Source: Sphingomonas ginkgonis
GTDB lineage: Bacteria > Pseudomonadota > Alphaproteobacteria > Sphingomonadales > Sphingomonadaceae
Assembly (NCBI RefSeq): GCF_003970925.1
Contig: NZ_RWJF01000001.1
Span: 1,730,501 to 1,794,500 of the forward strand
Reading direction: 5' to 3'
Length of the DNA: 64,000 nucleotides
Position numbers and translations under genes: made by a program. The notes beneath the pieces are model-generated. The model searched no databases. It was not told the origin of the DNA and worked only from the letters and a program-made list of their open reading frames with translations. How positions within the stretch are numbered: the stretch's first letter is position 1; every line of letters starts with the position of its first letter. Below, piece after piece: positions 44,340 to 53,133 of this stretch.

Positions 44340-44990
44340 GGGTGATCGGGGATGAAGCCCCGGCCGGGTCGCAAAACGAACCGGCAGGTAGACGGAAGAC
44401 CCGATCTCCGCCGGCAGGCGAAAGAGACAAGCCCCTGGGGCAGCGGCCTTTTCTCACGAGAAGGTCTCCCAGCGAAGAGGTCTCGATCCAGTGCCGGTTA
44501 GAGGCGCCGGAAGAGACGATTTTCTTCCTCCGTCGACGAGTTCCGGAGCCCGCAGGGGTGGCCGGAAGGAAGCGGCAGAGGGGAGCGTCCCAAGAAGGGC
44601 CGCACGAACATCGGCGGTGGCCTGTCCGCGAGGACAGGGGATCCCGCGAGGAACGGCAAGGCCGGGCGCTCTTCGGAGCGACTGGGCAGCCGGACCGGAC
44701 GGCGGGGTGGGCCAGGAACGAGCAAGGAAGCGGTCCGCAAGGACGGCGACCCGCTCCGACCGGGTCGGCGAACCGAGCCCGCACGGGTCTCTGGAGCGCC
44801 GGTCACAAGGCTCGAAGCGCTTCTCCCAGGGAAGCGGCCACGATGGGAGGCGACGCCTGAGCTGGTGCGCCAGGATCGAGGACAAGGACATGGTGTTCCC
44901 CAAGAGCGCCGGGTCCGGACGATCGAACACCGGCAAATCCACGTCTCGGCGCAGTGGGGGCTGGCAGCAATGCCGGCCCCCATTTCTGTA
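44340..44990 (+). ncRNA. Candidate large structured non-coding RNA
   Basis: About 650 bases between the divergent uvrD and lipase genes, with no credible CDS but dense RNA-like structure on the plus strand. Perfect stems include CGGGG/CCCCG (44347-44362), GCCGG/CCGGC (44363-44385), GGAAGA/TCTTCC (44509-44528), TTCCGG/CCGGAA (44541-44567), CCTGTCC-GCGA-GGACAGG (44621-44638), CGCTC-TTCG-GAGCG (44667-44680), GTCC-GCAA-GGAC (44733-44744), CCGAC/GTCGG (44756-44768) and CGCTTC/GAAGCG (44818-44836). Several loops are stable GNRA or TTCG tetraloops. TCTCCCAGNGAAGNGG occurs twice (44465-44480, 44822-44837). It ends at an intrinsic terminator. No match to RNase P, SRP, 6S or tmRNA that I can recognise. 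The 5' end is a guess. Confidence 0.6.
44956..44987 (+). terminator. Intrinsic terminator of the candidate RNA
   Basis: GGGGGC-T-GGCA (44956-44966), loop GCAA (44967-44970), TGCC-G-GCCCCC (44971-44981) form an 11-bp stem with one G-T pair and a GNRA loop, followed by ATTTCT. No plus-strand CDS ends upstream for over 4 kb, so the terminator implies a separate transcript. Confidence 0.7.
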
Positions 44991-45066
44991 TGCGGGCCGT
45001 CCGGTTGACGCGCTCGGGGATCAGGCGGACAGTTGCGCCATGTCTCGTGCGTGAGGGAGTCGCGTC

Positions 45067-46188
45067 ATGCCTCCTGTTCGACTGGCAATCCTCGCTCTGT
45101 TTCTCGTCTTCGGATCCGCGGCCGCCGCGCAGCGACCGGGACAGCTGATCGCCAGCGAGCCGGTTTCCGCAGCCCCTGCCGGGATGCGGGCGTGGCGCCT
45201 TCGCTACTGGACCCGCGACGGCGAGGGCCGCCCGGCCGCGGCGAGCGCAATGCTGGTTGCGCCGACCGGTGCCGCCCGGGCGCCACGTCCGCTGCTTGCC
45301 TGGACCCACGGCACCTGGGGCGTTGTCAGCCGCTGCGCGCCATCGCTCAGCCCCAACTTCTGGATCGTGACCGCCGGGCTCGACGCCGTCCGGCGCGGCT
45401 ATGTCGTCGTGGCGCCCGACTATCCGGGGCTCAACGGCCCGGGCGTGCATCCCTTCCTCAGCGGTACCGACACCGCGCGCTCGGTTCTCGATTCCGTGCG
45501 TGCCGCGATCGCGGTGCCGGCGGCGGGCGCGGGGCGGCGCTTTGCGGTCTGGGGCGAGTCGCAAGGCGGCCACGCCGCGCTGTGGACCGCACAGGAGGTG
45601 CGCTCCTATGCCCCCGAGTTGACCCTGCTCGGTGCCGCGGCCGCCGCTCCGCCGACCGACCTCGTCGCCAACCTGCGCGAGACTAGGAACAAGGCCGTGC
45701 GGACCTTCTTCCTTGCGTACATCGGCTACAGCTGGTCGCACCGCTACGGAGCACCGCTGGCAACCTTCGGATCGCGCCAGGACCAGGTCATCCTGAGCCG
45801 GCTAGCGCGCAACAACTGCATCGAGCTGAACAGTCGGCCGCGGCTCGGGACGATCCTCGGGATCGGCGTGCTGCAGCGGCGCTGGAGCCGCCTCGATCTC
45901 GGCACGGTCGAACCATGGGCTGGACTGGCGCGCACCAACAGCCCCGCCCTGCGCTCGCCCGGCGTGCCGCTGCTGATCGCGCAGAACGCGGACGATGACC
46001 TGGTCGCTCCGGCAGTCACCCGCCGCTTCGCCCGGGCGCAGTGTCGGGCCGGGTCGGCGGTCAAGTGGATCGACATCGCCGGCAAGGGACATGCGACCAG
46101 CGCGAAGGACAGCAGCGCCGCGACGCTTGCGTGGCTCGACCGGCGGTTCGCCGGGCAACCTACCGAGACCAGTTGCGGGCGGTTCTAA
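45067..46188 (+). CDS. Secretory-lipase-like alpha/beta hydrolase
   Basis: 373 residues: signal peptide ending near AAAAQ, and a LIP-type (PF03583-like) alpha/beta hydrolase with nucleophile Ser165 in GESQGG, acid in NADDDLVAP and His in GKGHATSA. WTHGTWG supplies the oxyanion loop. Four or more cysteines suggest disulfides, consistent with export. Convergent with the cupredoxin gene nine bases away. Confidence 0.82.
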   Translation: MPPVRLAILALFLVFGSAAAAQRPGQLIASEPVSAAPAGMRAWRLRYWTRDGEGRPAAASAMLVAPTGAARAPRPLLAWTHGTWGVVSRCAPSLSPNFWIVTAGLDAVRRGYVVVAPDYPGLNGPGVHPFLSGTDTARSVLDSVRAAIAVPAAGAGRRFAVWGESQGGHAALWTAQEVRSYAPELTLLGAAAAAPPTDLVANLRETRNKAVRTFFLAYIGYSWSHRYGAPLATFGSRQDQVILSRLARNNCIELNSRPRLGTILGIGVLQRRWSRLDLGTVEPWAGLARTNSPALRSPGVPLLIAQNADDDLVAPAVTRRFARAQCRAGSAVKWIDIAGKGHATSAKDSSAATLAWLDRRFAGQPTETSCGRF

Positions 46189-46197
46189 GCGGCCGCC

Positions 46198-46578
46198 TTA
46201 TTCGACGACGATGCCGGCCTTCATCCCGAGCGCGTCGTGCCCGAAGTGGCTGCAGTGGACCTTGTAGGTGCCCGGACGGGGGATCAGGGTAACGGTCTTG
46301 CGCTCGCCCGCCTTGAGCTCGATCGCGCCGCCCGGGGCGCTCCCGTCGACGATCTGCGCATTGGCGAAGAAGGTGCGGGCGACGAAGTTGTGGCTCTTGC
46401 CCGAGGCGTTGACGAAGATGAGCTCGGTCCGGGCGCCCCCGACCAGCTGGATGGGGTTGGGCTGATATTTGTAGCTGCTGAGGGTGACGGTGACCGCCTG
46501 GATCGCGGCCGTGGCGGGGACGGCGGCGATGGACAGGGTGGAGACGGCGGCGGCAGCGACGAGAAGGGGGTGGCGCAT
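46198..46578 (-). CDS. Cupredoxin-like periplasmic copper protein
   Basis: 126 residues: signal peptide ending VPATAA, then a plastocyanin-like fold. Type-1 copper ligands are visible as His63 (KSHNF), Cys109, His114 and Met119 (CSHFGHDALGM). An electron carrier or copper-binding role is likely; the partner is unknown. Confidence 0.82.
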   Translation of the reverse strand: MRHPLLVAAAAVSTLSIAAVPATAAIQAVTVTLSSYKYQPNPIQLVGGARTELIFVNASGKSHNFVARTFFANAQIVDGSAPGGAIELKAGERKTVTLIPRPGTYKVHCSHFGHDALGMKAGIVVE

Positions 46579-46629
46579 GGGGCTCTCCTGACCGGAGAAT
46601 AACCCGTGGCCACCCCGCTTGTTGCGGGT

Positions 46630-46658
46630 CGGGGCGCGCCGCCGGCCGGCGCGCGCCC
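46630..46658. terminator. GC-rich hairpin after the PA2169-type gene
   Basis: GGGGCGCGC (46630-46638) and GCGCGCCCC (46650-46658) enclose 11 bases; a second small stem CCCGC/GCGGG is at 46614-46627. They separate two minus-strand genes. No T run. Confidence 0.4.
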
Positions 46659-46666
46659 CGCCCGGC

Positions 46667-47113
46667 TCAGACCTCGAGACCGTGCTTGAGGTCGCTGATC
46701 TGGTCGTGGCCCTGACGGACCGACTGGTAGGCGCGCTCGATGATCGAGCGGCTCTCCGGAGCCAGCTCGGTGGCGTTCAGCGCCGCTTCGAACTTCTCCT
46801 TGAGATAGTCCTCGCCGCGCTCGACCTCGTTGACGATCGCCTTGTCGTTGCGCCCGGTGATCGCCGACTTGAGGTCGAGGAACACCTGGTGGGTCTTACC
46901 GAGGAAGCTTCCGTTCTCGGGCGGGGTGCCGCCGAGGCGGCGGATCTCGGCGCCGAGCTCGCCGGCGACTTCGCTGCGGTCACGCGCGAACTTGTCGAAG
47001 ACCTGCTTGAGGCGGCTGTCCTGCGCATGCTCGGCTGCCTCGCGGTAGCCGTTGATGCTGTCCTGCAGGGTCGAGGTCAGGGTTTCGAGCGTGCCGGTAT
47101 CGTGATCGGCCAT
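46667..47113 (-). CDS. PA2169-family (DUF2383) four-helix-bundle protein
   Basis: 148 residues, ferritin-like helices: LTSTLQDSINGYREAAEHAQDS, LKQVFDKFARDRSEVAGEL and IVNEVERGEDYLKEKFEAAL. Family members are associated with stress responses; the exact role is not known. The promoter region has GGAGC-N16-CGTT (47173-47149, minus strand), one base from the general-stress consensus. Confidence 0.85.
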   Translation of the reverse strand: MADHDTGTLETLTSTLQDSINGYREAAEHAQDSRLKQVFDKFARDRSEVAGELGAEIRRLGGTPPENGSFLGKTHQVFLDLKSAITGRNDKAIVNEVERGEDYLKEKFEAALNATELAPESRSIIERAYQSVRQGHDQISDLKHGLEV

Positions 47114-47148
47114 GACGTTTCTCCAAAATAAGGGTGTTTGAAGCGGAC

Positions 47149-47173
47149 AACGCGGCTCGCCTGCTCGCGCTCC
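47149..47173 (-). promoter_or_regulatory. Possible EcfG-type promoter
   Basis: On the minus strand GGAGC (47173-47169), 16 bases, CGTT (47152-47149). The -35 has one mismatch to GGAAC. Positioned 36 bases before the start of the PA2169-family gene. Confidence 0.35.
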
Positions 47174-47233
47174 GCAAAAAATCGTGGCAGCCTGCGCGTC
47201 GGCCGCCCGGCGCGGACGGCAAAGGGGGGTTGT

Positions 47234-48082
47234 ATGCGTAGGTTGACGACGGCGCTGCTCGGCGCTGCCCTGATGATCCCGCAGGCGGCGGCGGCCGAAC
47301 CGCTCCAGCCGACTGCCAGGTGGAATGTCGACATATCCGAGGCCCAGTGTGTCGCCACGCGGCCTTACGGCGCCGCGTCGACGGCGCTGACACTCGGGGT
47401 CAAGCAGCCGGCGCTCGGTGGGATTGTTCAGTTGATTTTCGCCAGTCCTCACGCGTCGACGGCGCCTTTTGCGATCGAGACCGGAGCGCTTCTCAGCTTC
47501 GACGAGGATCCACCGATCAAGATCGATCTGCTCTTCTACGATGTCCTGAAAGCCGGCAAGCGCATCTTGCTGGCGAACATACCGCGCCACTTGCTCGAGG
47601 AGCATGCGGGGGCGAGGCTGATGACCATCCATTCGAAAGGATTGATTGAACAGCAGTTCGCGCTGTCTGACACGGGGCCGCTGCTCAAAGTGCTGGGCGA
47701 CTGCGGGGTAGATCTTCGGCACTACTGGAACATCGAGGACGACGCGGAACAGAAGTTCCCGCTGCTCAAGGAAGACAAGCAACCGGGCAAAGCTCACCAC
47801 GCCACGGCTGACCTGTCGAACGTCCTGCAAGCCAGTGACTACCCGGGACAGGCGGCGTTGCGTGGACAGGCCGGGACGGTCCGGCTGGCGCTACTGGTCG
47901 ACGACGGCGGCAGTGTGGCCGATTGCACGGTCATCGAGACGAGCGGTGTGGCGGTCCTTGATGCGCAAGGTTGTCAGGCCATGCGCAACCGTGCTCGCTT
48001 CGAGCCAGCAGCAGACGCCACCGGCAAGCCTCGCCGAGACGGAGTGCTGGTGAGGATCCGATGGGAAATGCCCAGTGACTAG
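47234..48082 (+). CDS. Exported protein with TonB C-terminal-like domain
   Basis: 282 residues. Signal peptide MRRLTTALLGAALMIPQAAAA, a central region of unknown fold, and a C-terminal TonB-like domain (about 190-280) with DYPGQAALRGQAGTVRLALLVDDGGSV and RARFEPAAD. No membrane anchor or proline spacer is present, so it is not a classical energy transducer. ATG 47234 has AAAGGGGGG upstream. Stop overlaps the next gene by four bases (CTAG). Confidence 0.72.
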   Translation: MRRLTTALLGAALMIPQAAAAEPLQPTARWNVDISEAQCVATRPYGAASTALTLGVKQPALGGIVQLIFASPHASTAPFAIETGALLSFDEDPPIKIDLLFYDVLKAGKRILLANIPRHLLEEHAGARLMTIHSKGLIEQQFALSDTGPLLKVLGDCGVDLRHYWNIEDDAEQKFPLLKEDKQPGKAHHATADLSNVLQASDYPGQAALRGQAGTVRLALLVDDGGSVADCTVIETSGVAVLDAQGCQAMRNRARFEPAADATGKPRRDGVLVRIRWEMPSD

Positions 48083-48822
48083 GAAGTGACGCCCGGCAGG
48101 TGCGCGGCGACCGGGGCCCAGGCACCCGTCGCGAGGAAGGTCAGGCGGACGGCGTGCATCATGATCGCCAGGCTGATCCCGAGCCGGGTCGCCGGGTGCA
48201 GCTTGCCCAAAGTCCGGCGGTCCCACAGGATCAGCGGCACGAAGCAGGCGATCGACAGGAAGTTCAGGACCGCGAAGCCGCCGAGGACGGGTGGGACGAT
48301 CGGCAGGCGGCCGATCGCCGGATCCATGAACAGCAGCCCCGCGCAGAGCATCGCGCGCTTGTGCCAGGCGGCCTGGCGGCGCCAGGTCCAGCCTTCGAAG
48401 AGGAGGATGGCGTACGGCGGGATGAGCGCCAGCGGGACGATCGTCCAGTCGAGCGCGGTGGTGAACGGCGGTTGGTTGGCGCGCGCGACCTGCCACACAC
48501 CGACCAGGTACATCAGCGGCAGCATCGCCAGTGCGAGGATGAAGCTGGTCACCCCGAGCTTCATGTGAATGTCGCGGCGGCCGGCGGCGACCAGCTGGGT
48601 CTGGGCCACGAAGGCCAGCATCCACAGGCTGAACAGGACGCCGTGGAGCATGACGGCGGGCGGCAGGGTGGGATTGGGCCGCGGCGAGAAGACATAGCCC
48701 CGCAGGTAGAAGCTCGGCGCGAAGCCGATGAACACCATTACCAGCATGAACAAGGCCATGCGTGAGTAGAACTTGCGCTCGGCCGATGTCCGATCCGCCG
48801 AAGACGTCGCGATGGTCGCCAT
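48079..48822 (-). CDS. Seven-helix membrane protein of unknown function
   Basis: 247 residues with about seven hydrophobic segments and conserved-looking histidines in MLHGVLFSLW and DIHMKLGVTS, reminiscent of DUF2306/cytochrome-b561-like proteins. Heme binding is only a suggestion. No clear partner. Confidence 0.65.
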   Translation of the reverse strand: MATIATSSADRTSAERKFYSRMALFMLVMVFIGFAPSFYLRGYVFSPRPNPTLPPAVMLHGVLFSLWMLAFVAQTQLVAAGRRDIHMKLGVTSFILALAMLPLMYLVGVWQVARANQPPFTTALDWTIVPLALIPPYAILLFEGWTWRRQAAWHKRAMLCAGLLFMDPAIGRLPIVPPVLGGFAVLNFLSIACFVPLILWDRRTLGKLHPATRLGISLAIMMHAVRLTFLATGAWAPVAAHLPGVTS

Positions 48823-48908
48823 GGTCCAGCCCCCTGAAACCCCGAAGGCGGCCGGATACTCCCATTCCGGTGATTTTCAAAGTGGGCGGGCTGATCCGCC
48901 CGGGGCGG

Positions 48909-49520
48909 TCAGGCGCCGAGGCCGGTCCGCTCCAGGACGCGCGCGACAGGCTCCTCCGCGGCGACCCGGCGGCGGAACTCGGCGAGCGCCGGCCAGCGAA
49001 CGAGATCGATCCCGAACTGGTCGGTCCAGCGCAGGATCACGTAGAGATAATAGTCGCAGATGCGGGCGTGCGCGCCGGTCAGGAACGGCCCCGCGCCGCC
49101 GAGCGCCGCTTCGACATAGTCGAACTTCTTGGCGATCAGCGCCTTGGTGGCATCTTTCAACTCGTCGCTGGCCGCGGGGTTGAAGAGCGGCCCGAACCCC
49201 TTGTGGAGCTCGGTCGTGACATAGTTGGTCCACTCCAGCACCCGGTAGCGCTCCAGCCCCGACAGCGGCAGCAGCGCGGCGCTCCCCGACTTGTCGGCGA
49301 TGTAGACGAGGCAGGTCATGTTCTCGGTCAACACCTCGTCCTCGTCGACGCGCAGGGCCGGGACGGCACCCTTCGGGTTGACGGTCAGATAGTCGAGGCC
49401 GGACTCGAGCCGCTTGGCGCGGAGGTCGACAAGGACCGTGCTGTAGTCGAGCCCCGAGGCCTCGAGCGCGATGTGGGTCGCGGTGCTGCACGCACCCGGG
49501 GTCGTATAGAGAATCAGCAT
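48909..49520 (-). CDS. Glutathione S-transferase family protein
   Basis: 203 residues. Thioredoxin-like N-domain with YTTPGACSTATHIALEASG and NPKGAVPALRVDEDEVLTEN (beta-class-like, Cys11/Ser12 region), then an all-helical C-domain with FLTGAHARICDYYLYVIL. Detoxification or redox role using glutathione made by gshB. Confidence 0.88.
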   Translation of the reverse strand: MLILYTTPGACSTATHIALEASGLDYSTVLVDLRAKRLESGLDYLTVNPKGAVPALRVDEDEVLTENMTCLVYIADKSGSAALLPLSGLERYRVLEWTNYVTTELHKGFGPLFNPAASDELKDATKALIAKKFDYVEAALGGAGPFLTGAHARICDYYLYVILRWTDQFGIDLVRWPALAEFRRRVAAEEPVARVLERTGLGA

Positions 49521-49618
49521 GGGGCCCTCCGTGGTCTTGCGGTCAACGACGCGGGCTCCGGCTTGTTTCGCCGCGCCGCGGCTCTACTGTCCGGGCGAGA
49601 CAGAACAGGGGAGGCACC

Positions 49619-50383
49619 ATGAAAAAATTGTCGATGCTGGGGCTCGCCGCCGGGACGCTGCTGCTGGCCCAGCCCGTTGCCAGCGCCGCGCCGCGCGCCG
49701 ATGCCGCCGCGGCGGTCGCCAACACGGCGGCGCGCTCGCCCGACAACGTCAAGCTCGACGAGGGGCGGAAGCCGGCCGAGCTGCTGCGCTTCTTCGGGCT
49801 CCAGCGCGGGATGGCGGTGGGCGACCTGTTCGGGATCAATCTTTACTGGTCGGAGATCATGGCGCCCGCGGTCGGCCCGCGCGGCAGCGTGACCATTTGG
49901 GAGCCGACCCAGTTCGTCAATGCCGAGCGCAGCGCCGCGTTCGAGGCGTTCCGGGCGAAGCAGCCGAACGTGACCATGATCCAGTCGCCGTTCGAGGCGC
50001 CCAACCTGCCGCGCGGCAAGTTCGACTTCGTGCTGATCAACCTCGACTATCACGACGTCTACTGGATGAACGAGCAGCGCCATATTGTCCGGATGGACCC
50101 GGCGGTGCTGACCCGCGCCATTTACGCCTCGTTGAAGCCGGGCGGGGTGCTCGGGCTGGTCGACCATGCCGGGCCGGCGGGCGACACAAGGGCGATCGTC
50201 GACAAGCTGCACCGGATCGACCCGGCGGTGGTCCGCCGCGACTTCACGCGCGCCGGCTTCCGGCTCGAGGCGAGCAGCAGCCTGCTGCGCAACCCCGCCG
50301 ACGACCATAGCCTGCTGGTGTTCGATCCCAAGATCCGCGGCCATACCGATCGCTTCGTCTACAAGTTCCGGAAACCGCGTTGA
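49619..50383 (+). CDS. Exported class I methyltransferase-like protein (COG4798-like)
   Basis: 254 residues with a signal peptide (LAAGTLLLAQPVASAA) followed by a Rossmann SAM-methyltransferase-like domain: GDLFGINLYWSEIM near motif I, FDFVLINLDYHDVYW (motif IV) and LKPGGVLGLVDHAG. SAM is not expected in the periplasm, so substrate and even activity are open. The stop overlaps the next TTG start (TTGA). Confidence 0.75.
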   Translation: MKKLSMLGLAAGTLLLAQPVASAAPRADAAAAVANTAARSPDNVKLDEGRKPAELLRFFGLQRGMAVGDLFGINLYWSEIMAPAVGPRGSVTIWEPTQFVNAERSAAFEAFRAKQPNVTMIQSPFEAPNLPRGKFDFVLINLDYHDVYWMNEQRHIVRMDPAVLTRAIYASLKPGGVLGLVDHAGPAGDTRAIVDKLHRIDPAVVRRDFTRAGFRLEASSSLLRNPADDHSLLVFDPKIRGHTDRFVYKFRKPR

Positions 50384-51669
50384 ACGATCCGGCGGCGCCG
50401 GTCGCGGCGCCTGACAGGGTCAAGCCAGCGAGGGTCCGGGGCAGCGGCGCCGCGGCGGTGCTGGTCGGGCTCGGCGCCGGGCTCGCCGCGGGGGTCGCCG
50501 CGCAGGCGATCGGCGGACCCGTCGGAACGGGCGTGGTCGCGGTCGCCGGTACGCTCGGCGGCCTGTGGCTGGACGCGCTGCGGATGACCATCGTCCCGCT
50601 GCTCGTTTCCCTGGTGGTGACCAGCGTTGCGGGGGCAGGCGAGCAGGCCGAGGCACGGCTGACGGCCCGCAGCCTGCTGCTGTTCCTCGGCCTGCTCGCG
50701 GGCTCGGCGGTGATCGGCGCGCTGGTCGTGCCGCCGCTGTTCGCCGGGATGTCCGCCGGCCCGGGCGCCGCCGCAGCGCTGGCCGGAGCCCCGCCGTTGG
50801 CCGCGCCGCCGGTGCCGGCGTTCGGCGAGTGGGTGCGGGCGCTCGTTCCGACCAACATCGTCCAGGCGGCGGCGGATGACCGGATTGTCGCGCTGGTGCT
50901 CTTCTCGCTGCTGCTCGGCGCCGCGATGATTCGGATCGAGGAACGGCACCGCCGGCCGCTGCTGGCGCTGTTCGCCGGGCTGCGCGAGGCGATGCTCGCG
51001 CTGGTCGGGTGGATCCTCCGCCTCGCTCCGCTCGGGATCGCGGCGCTGGCGCTTGCCGCGGCGTCGGGCGACCTGTTCGCCGCGGCGGGGATTACGGTCC
51101 GCTACATTGTCTCGCAGATCCTCGTTTCGCTGCTGGTCATCCTGCTGTGCGTGGCGCTCGTCGCGCTGTTCCGCCGCGCGCTGGCCGAGCGATTCGTCCG
51201 CGCTCTAGGCGGACCGCTGGCGCTGGCGGTCGGCTCGCGATCCTCGATCGCCTGCTTCCCGGCAATGATCGTTGCGACCGAGCGGATGAGGCTCGAGCGG
51301 AACGCCTCCGCCAGCGTGCTGAGCCTCGCGATCAGCCTGCTCAAGACCAGCTCCCCCGGCGCGATCGTCGGGACGATGGCGGCGCTGGCGGCCTTCTCGG
51401 GCATGCACCTCGGGGTCGGCCAGGTGCTGATCGTCGCCGCAATGGGCGCGCTCGGCACGCTGACCATTGCCGGTCTGCCGGGTGCGGTCAGCTTCTTCGC
51501 GGTGATGATCCCCACCGCCCAGGTCGCGGGGATTCCGCTCACCGCGCTGCCGTTGCTGCTGGCGGTCGAGGCGCTGGGCGACATGGCGAGGACCGCGTGC
51601 AACGTCGCCGGCGACCTGGCCGCGGCCGCGCTCCTGTCGCCCGACGCCCCGGCGGAGGAGCCGGCGTGA
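50380..51669 (+). CDS. Dicarboxylate/amino acid:cation symporter (SDF family), copy 1
   Basis: 429-residue Glt-type transporter with eight membrane helices plus re-entrant loops. The first re-entrant region has GSRSSIACFPAM in place of the usual Ser-rich tip, the second contains the GLPGAVSFFAVMIPTAQVAGIP block. Start is TTG 50380 overlapping the methyltransferase stop. It is followed by a paralogue in a GTGA overlap. Confidence 0.82.
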   Translation: MNDPAAPVAAPDRVKPARVRGSGAAAVLVGLGAGLAAGVAAQAIGGPVGTGVVAVAGTLGGLWLDALRMTIVPLLVSLVVTSVAGAGEQAEARLTARSLLLFLGLLAGSAVIGALVVPPLFAGMSAGPGAAAALAGAPPLAAPPVPAFGEWVRALVPTNIVQAAADDRIVALVLFSLLLGAAMIRIEERHRRPLLALFAGLREAMLALVGWILRLAPLGIAALALAAASGDLFAAAGITVRYIVSQILVSLLVILLCVALVALFRRALAERFVRALGGPLALAVGSRSSIACFPAMIVATERMRLERNASASVLSLAISLLKTSSPGAIVGTMAALAAFSGMHLGVGQVLIVAAMGALGTLTIAGLPGAVSFFAVMIPTAQVAGIPLTALPLLLAVEALGDMARTACNVAGDLAAAALLSPDAPAEEPA

Positions 51670-52913
51670 CGGGCGGCGGCACGGTCCGGATCCTTCTCGC
51701 GCTGATCGGCGGGATCCTGCTCGGGGCGCTCTCGCTCCGGCTCGGCGACGGCTGGCGCGAGCCGCTGCTGTCGATCGCCTCGACGGTCGGCGGCCTGTGG
51801 CTCGACGGGCTGAAGATGACAGTGGTGCCGCTGATCGTCGCGCTGCTGGTGACCGGAATCGTCGGGAGCGCGGACGCGGCGCGGGCAGGCGGGGTCGCCG
51901 GCCGCAGCATGGCCTGGATTGCGCTGATCCTCACCGGCTCGGCGATCTTCGGGGCGCTGGTGATGCCGCTGCTGCTGGGCCTGTTCCCGCTGCCGCAAGG
52001 CGCGGCGGCGGCGCTCCAGGCCGGGCTGGCCGGGGTCGACCGGCAAGCCGCCGCGGCCTCCGTCCCGAGCGCGGCCGACTTCGTCCGCTCGATCGTCCCG
52101 ACCAACGCGATCGCGGCGGCGGCGGGCGATCATATCCTGCAGCTGGTGGTGTTCACCGCGCTGTTCGCCTTCGCGATCACCCGCATCGACGCGAGCTTCC
52201 GGCGTCCGCTGGCCGAGCTTTTCGAGGCGCTCGCGCAGGCGATGCTGGTGATCATTGGCTGGATCCTCCTGCTGGCGCCGATCGGGGTGTTCGGGCTCGC
52301 CTTCACGGTCGGGGCGGGCGCCGGCGGCGCCGCGTTGGGTGCGATCGCGCATTATGTCGCGCTGGTTGCCAGCCTCGGCTTCGCCATCCTGCTCGCCGGC
52401 TATGCGGTGGCGGTGCTGGCCGCCAAGTGGAGCCCGGCGCGGTTCGCCCGAGCGATGATCGCCCCGCAGGCGGTGGCGATCTCCACCCAGTCCTCGCTGG
52501 CCAGCCTGCCCGCGATGCTGGCCGCGGCGCGCGAGCTCGGCGTGCCCGACCCGCAGGCCGATGTCAGCCTGCCGCTGGCGGTGGCGCTGATGCGGGCCAC
52601 CGGACCGGCGATGAACATGGGCGTCGCCATCTACGTCGCGCACTGGCTCGGCATCCCGCTCGGGCCGTGGCAGCTCGCGGCCGGGGTGGTGGTCGCCGCC
52701 ACCACGACCTACGGGACGGTCAGCCTCCCCGGGCAGATCAGCTTCGTCACCTCGATCGCACCGATTGCCCTGTCGATGGGGGTTCCGGTCGAGCCGCTCG
52801 CGCTGCTGATCGCGGTCGAGACGCTGCCGGACATCTTCCGGACGCTCGGCAACGTGACGATGGACGTGGCGATGACCGGCGCGGTTGCCCGCCGCACCGC
52901 CGCGGCCGGCTGA
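51666..52913 (+). CDS. Dicarboxylate/amino acid:cation symporter (SDF family), copy 2
   Basis: 415 residues, same fold as the preceding gene and clearly paralogous (both open with GGLWLD...KMT/RMT(V/I)VPL and end EALGD/ETLPD). The re-entrant tip reads STQSSLASLPAM, closer to the canonical serine-rich motif. GTG start. Substrates cannot be assigned; the pair may have different specificity or form a mixed trimer. Confidence 0.82.
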   Translation: MTGGGTVRILLALIGGILLGALSLRLGDGWREPLLSIASTVGGLWLDGLKMTVVPLIVALLVTGIVGSADAARAGGVAGRSMAWIALILTGSAIFGALVMPLLLGLFPLPQGAAAALQAGLAGVDRQAAAASVPSAADFVRSIVPTNAIAAAAGDHILQLVVFTALFAFAITRIDASFRRPLAELFEALAQAMLVIIGWILLLAPIGVFGLAFTVGAGAGGAALGAIAHYVALVASLGFAILLAGYAVAVLAAKWSPARFARAMIAPQAVAISTQSSLASLPAMLAAARELGVPDPQADVSLPLAVALMRATGPAMNMGVAIYVAHWLGIPLGPWQLAAGVVVAATTTYGTVSLPGQISFVTSIAPIALSMGVPVEPLALLIAVETLPDIFRTLGNVTMDVAMTGAVARRTAAAG

Positions 52914-53133
52914 GCCGCGCCGCCGTTCGTCGATCCGCCGATCCACGAAGCGCGTTCGTCGCGGACCCGTTCCGATCGCCGATCCGGGCCGCTTGCCGGT
53001 CGAGCGACCCGCGCTGCCGTCCGCGCGATCCCCTACGCCGAAGGAGCGACGCGGGGGACGCTTGAGATCCCCAAACCGAAACGCCTCCCGCGCCGCACCT
53101 TTTGATCATCAAGCGAACGCAAAGGAGGACAAG

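Noticed and set aside
44257..45054. Overlapping open frames within the structured region, such as 44454-44942 minus and 44491-45054 plus
   Set aside because: Low-complexity Arg/Pro/Ser/Gly translations without ribosome sites, crossing tetraloop hairpins and the terminator; an RNA explanation fits better.
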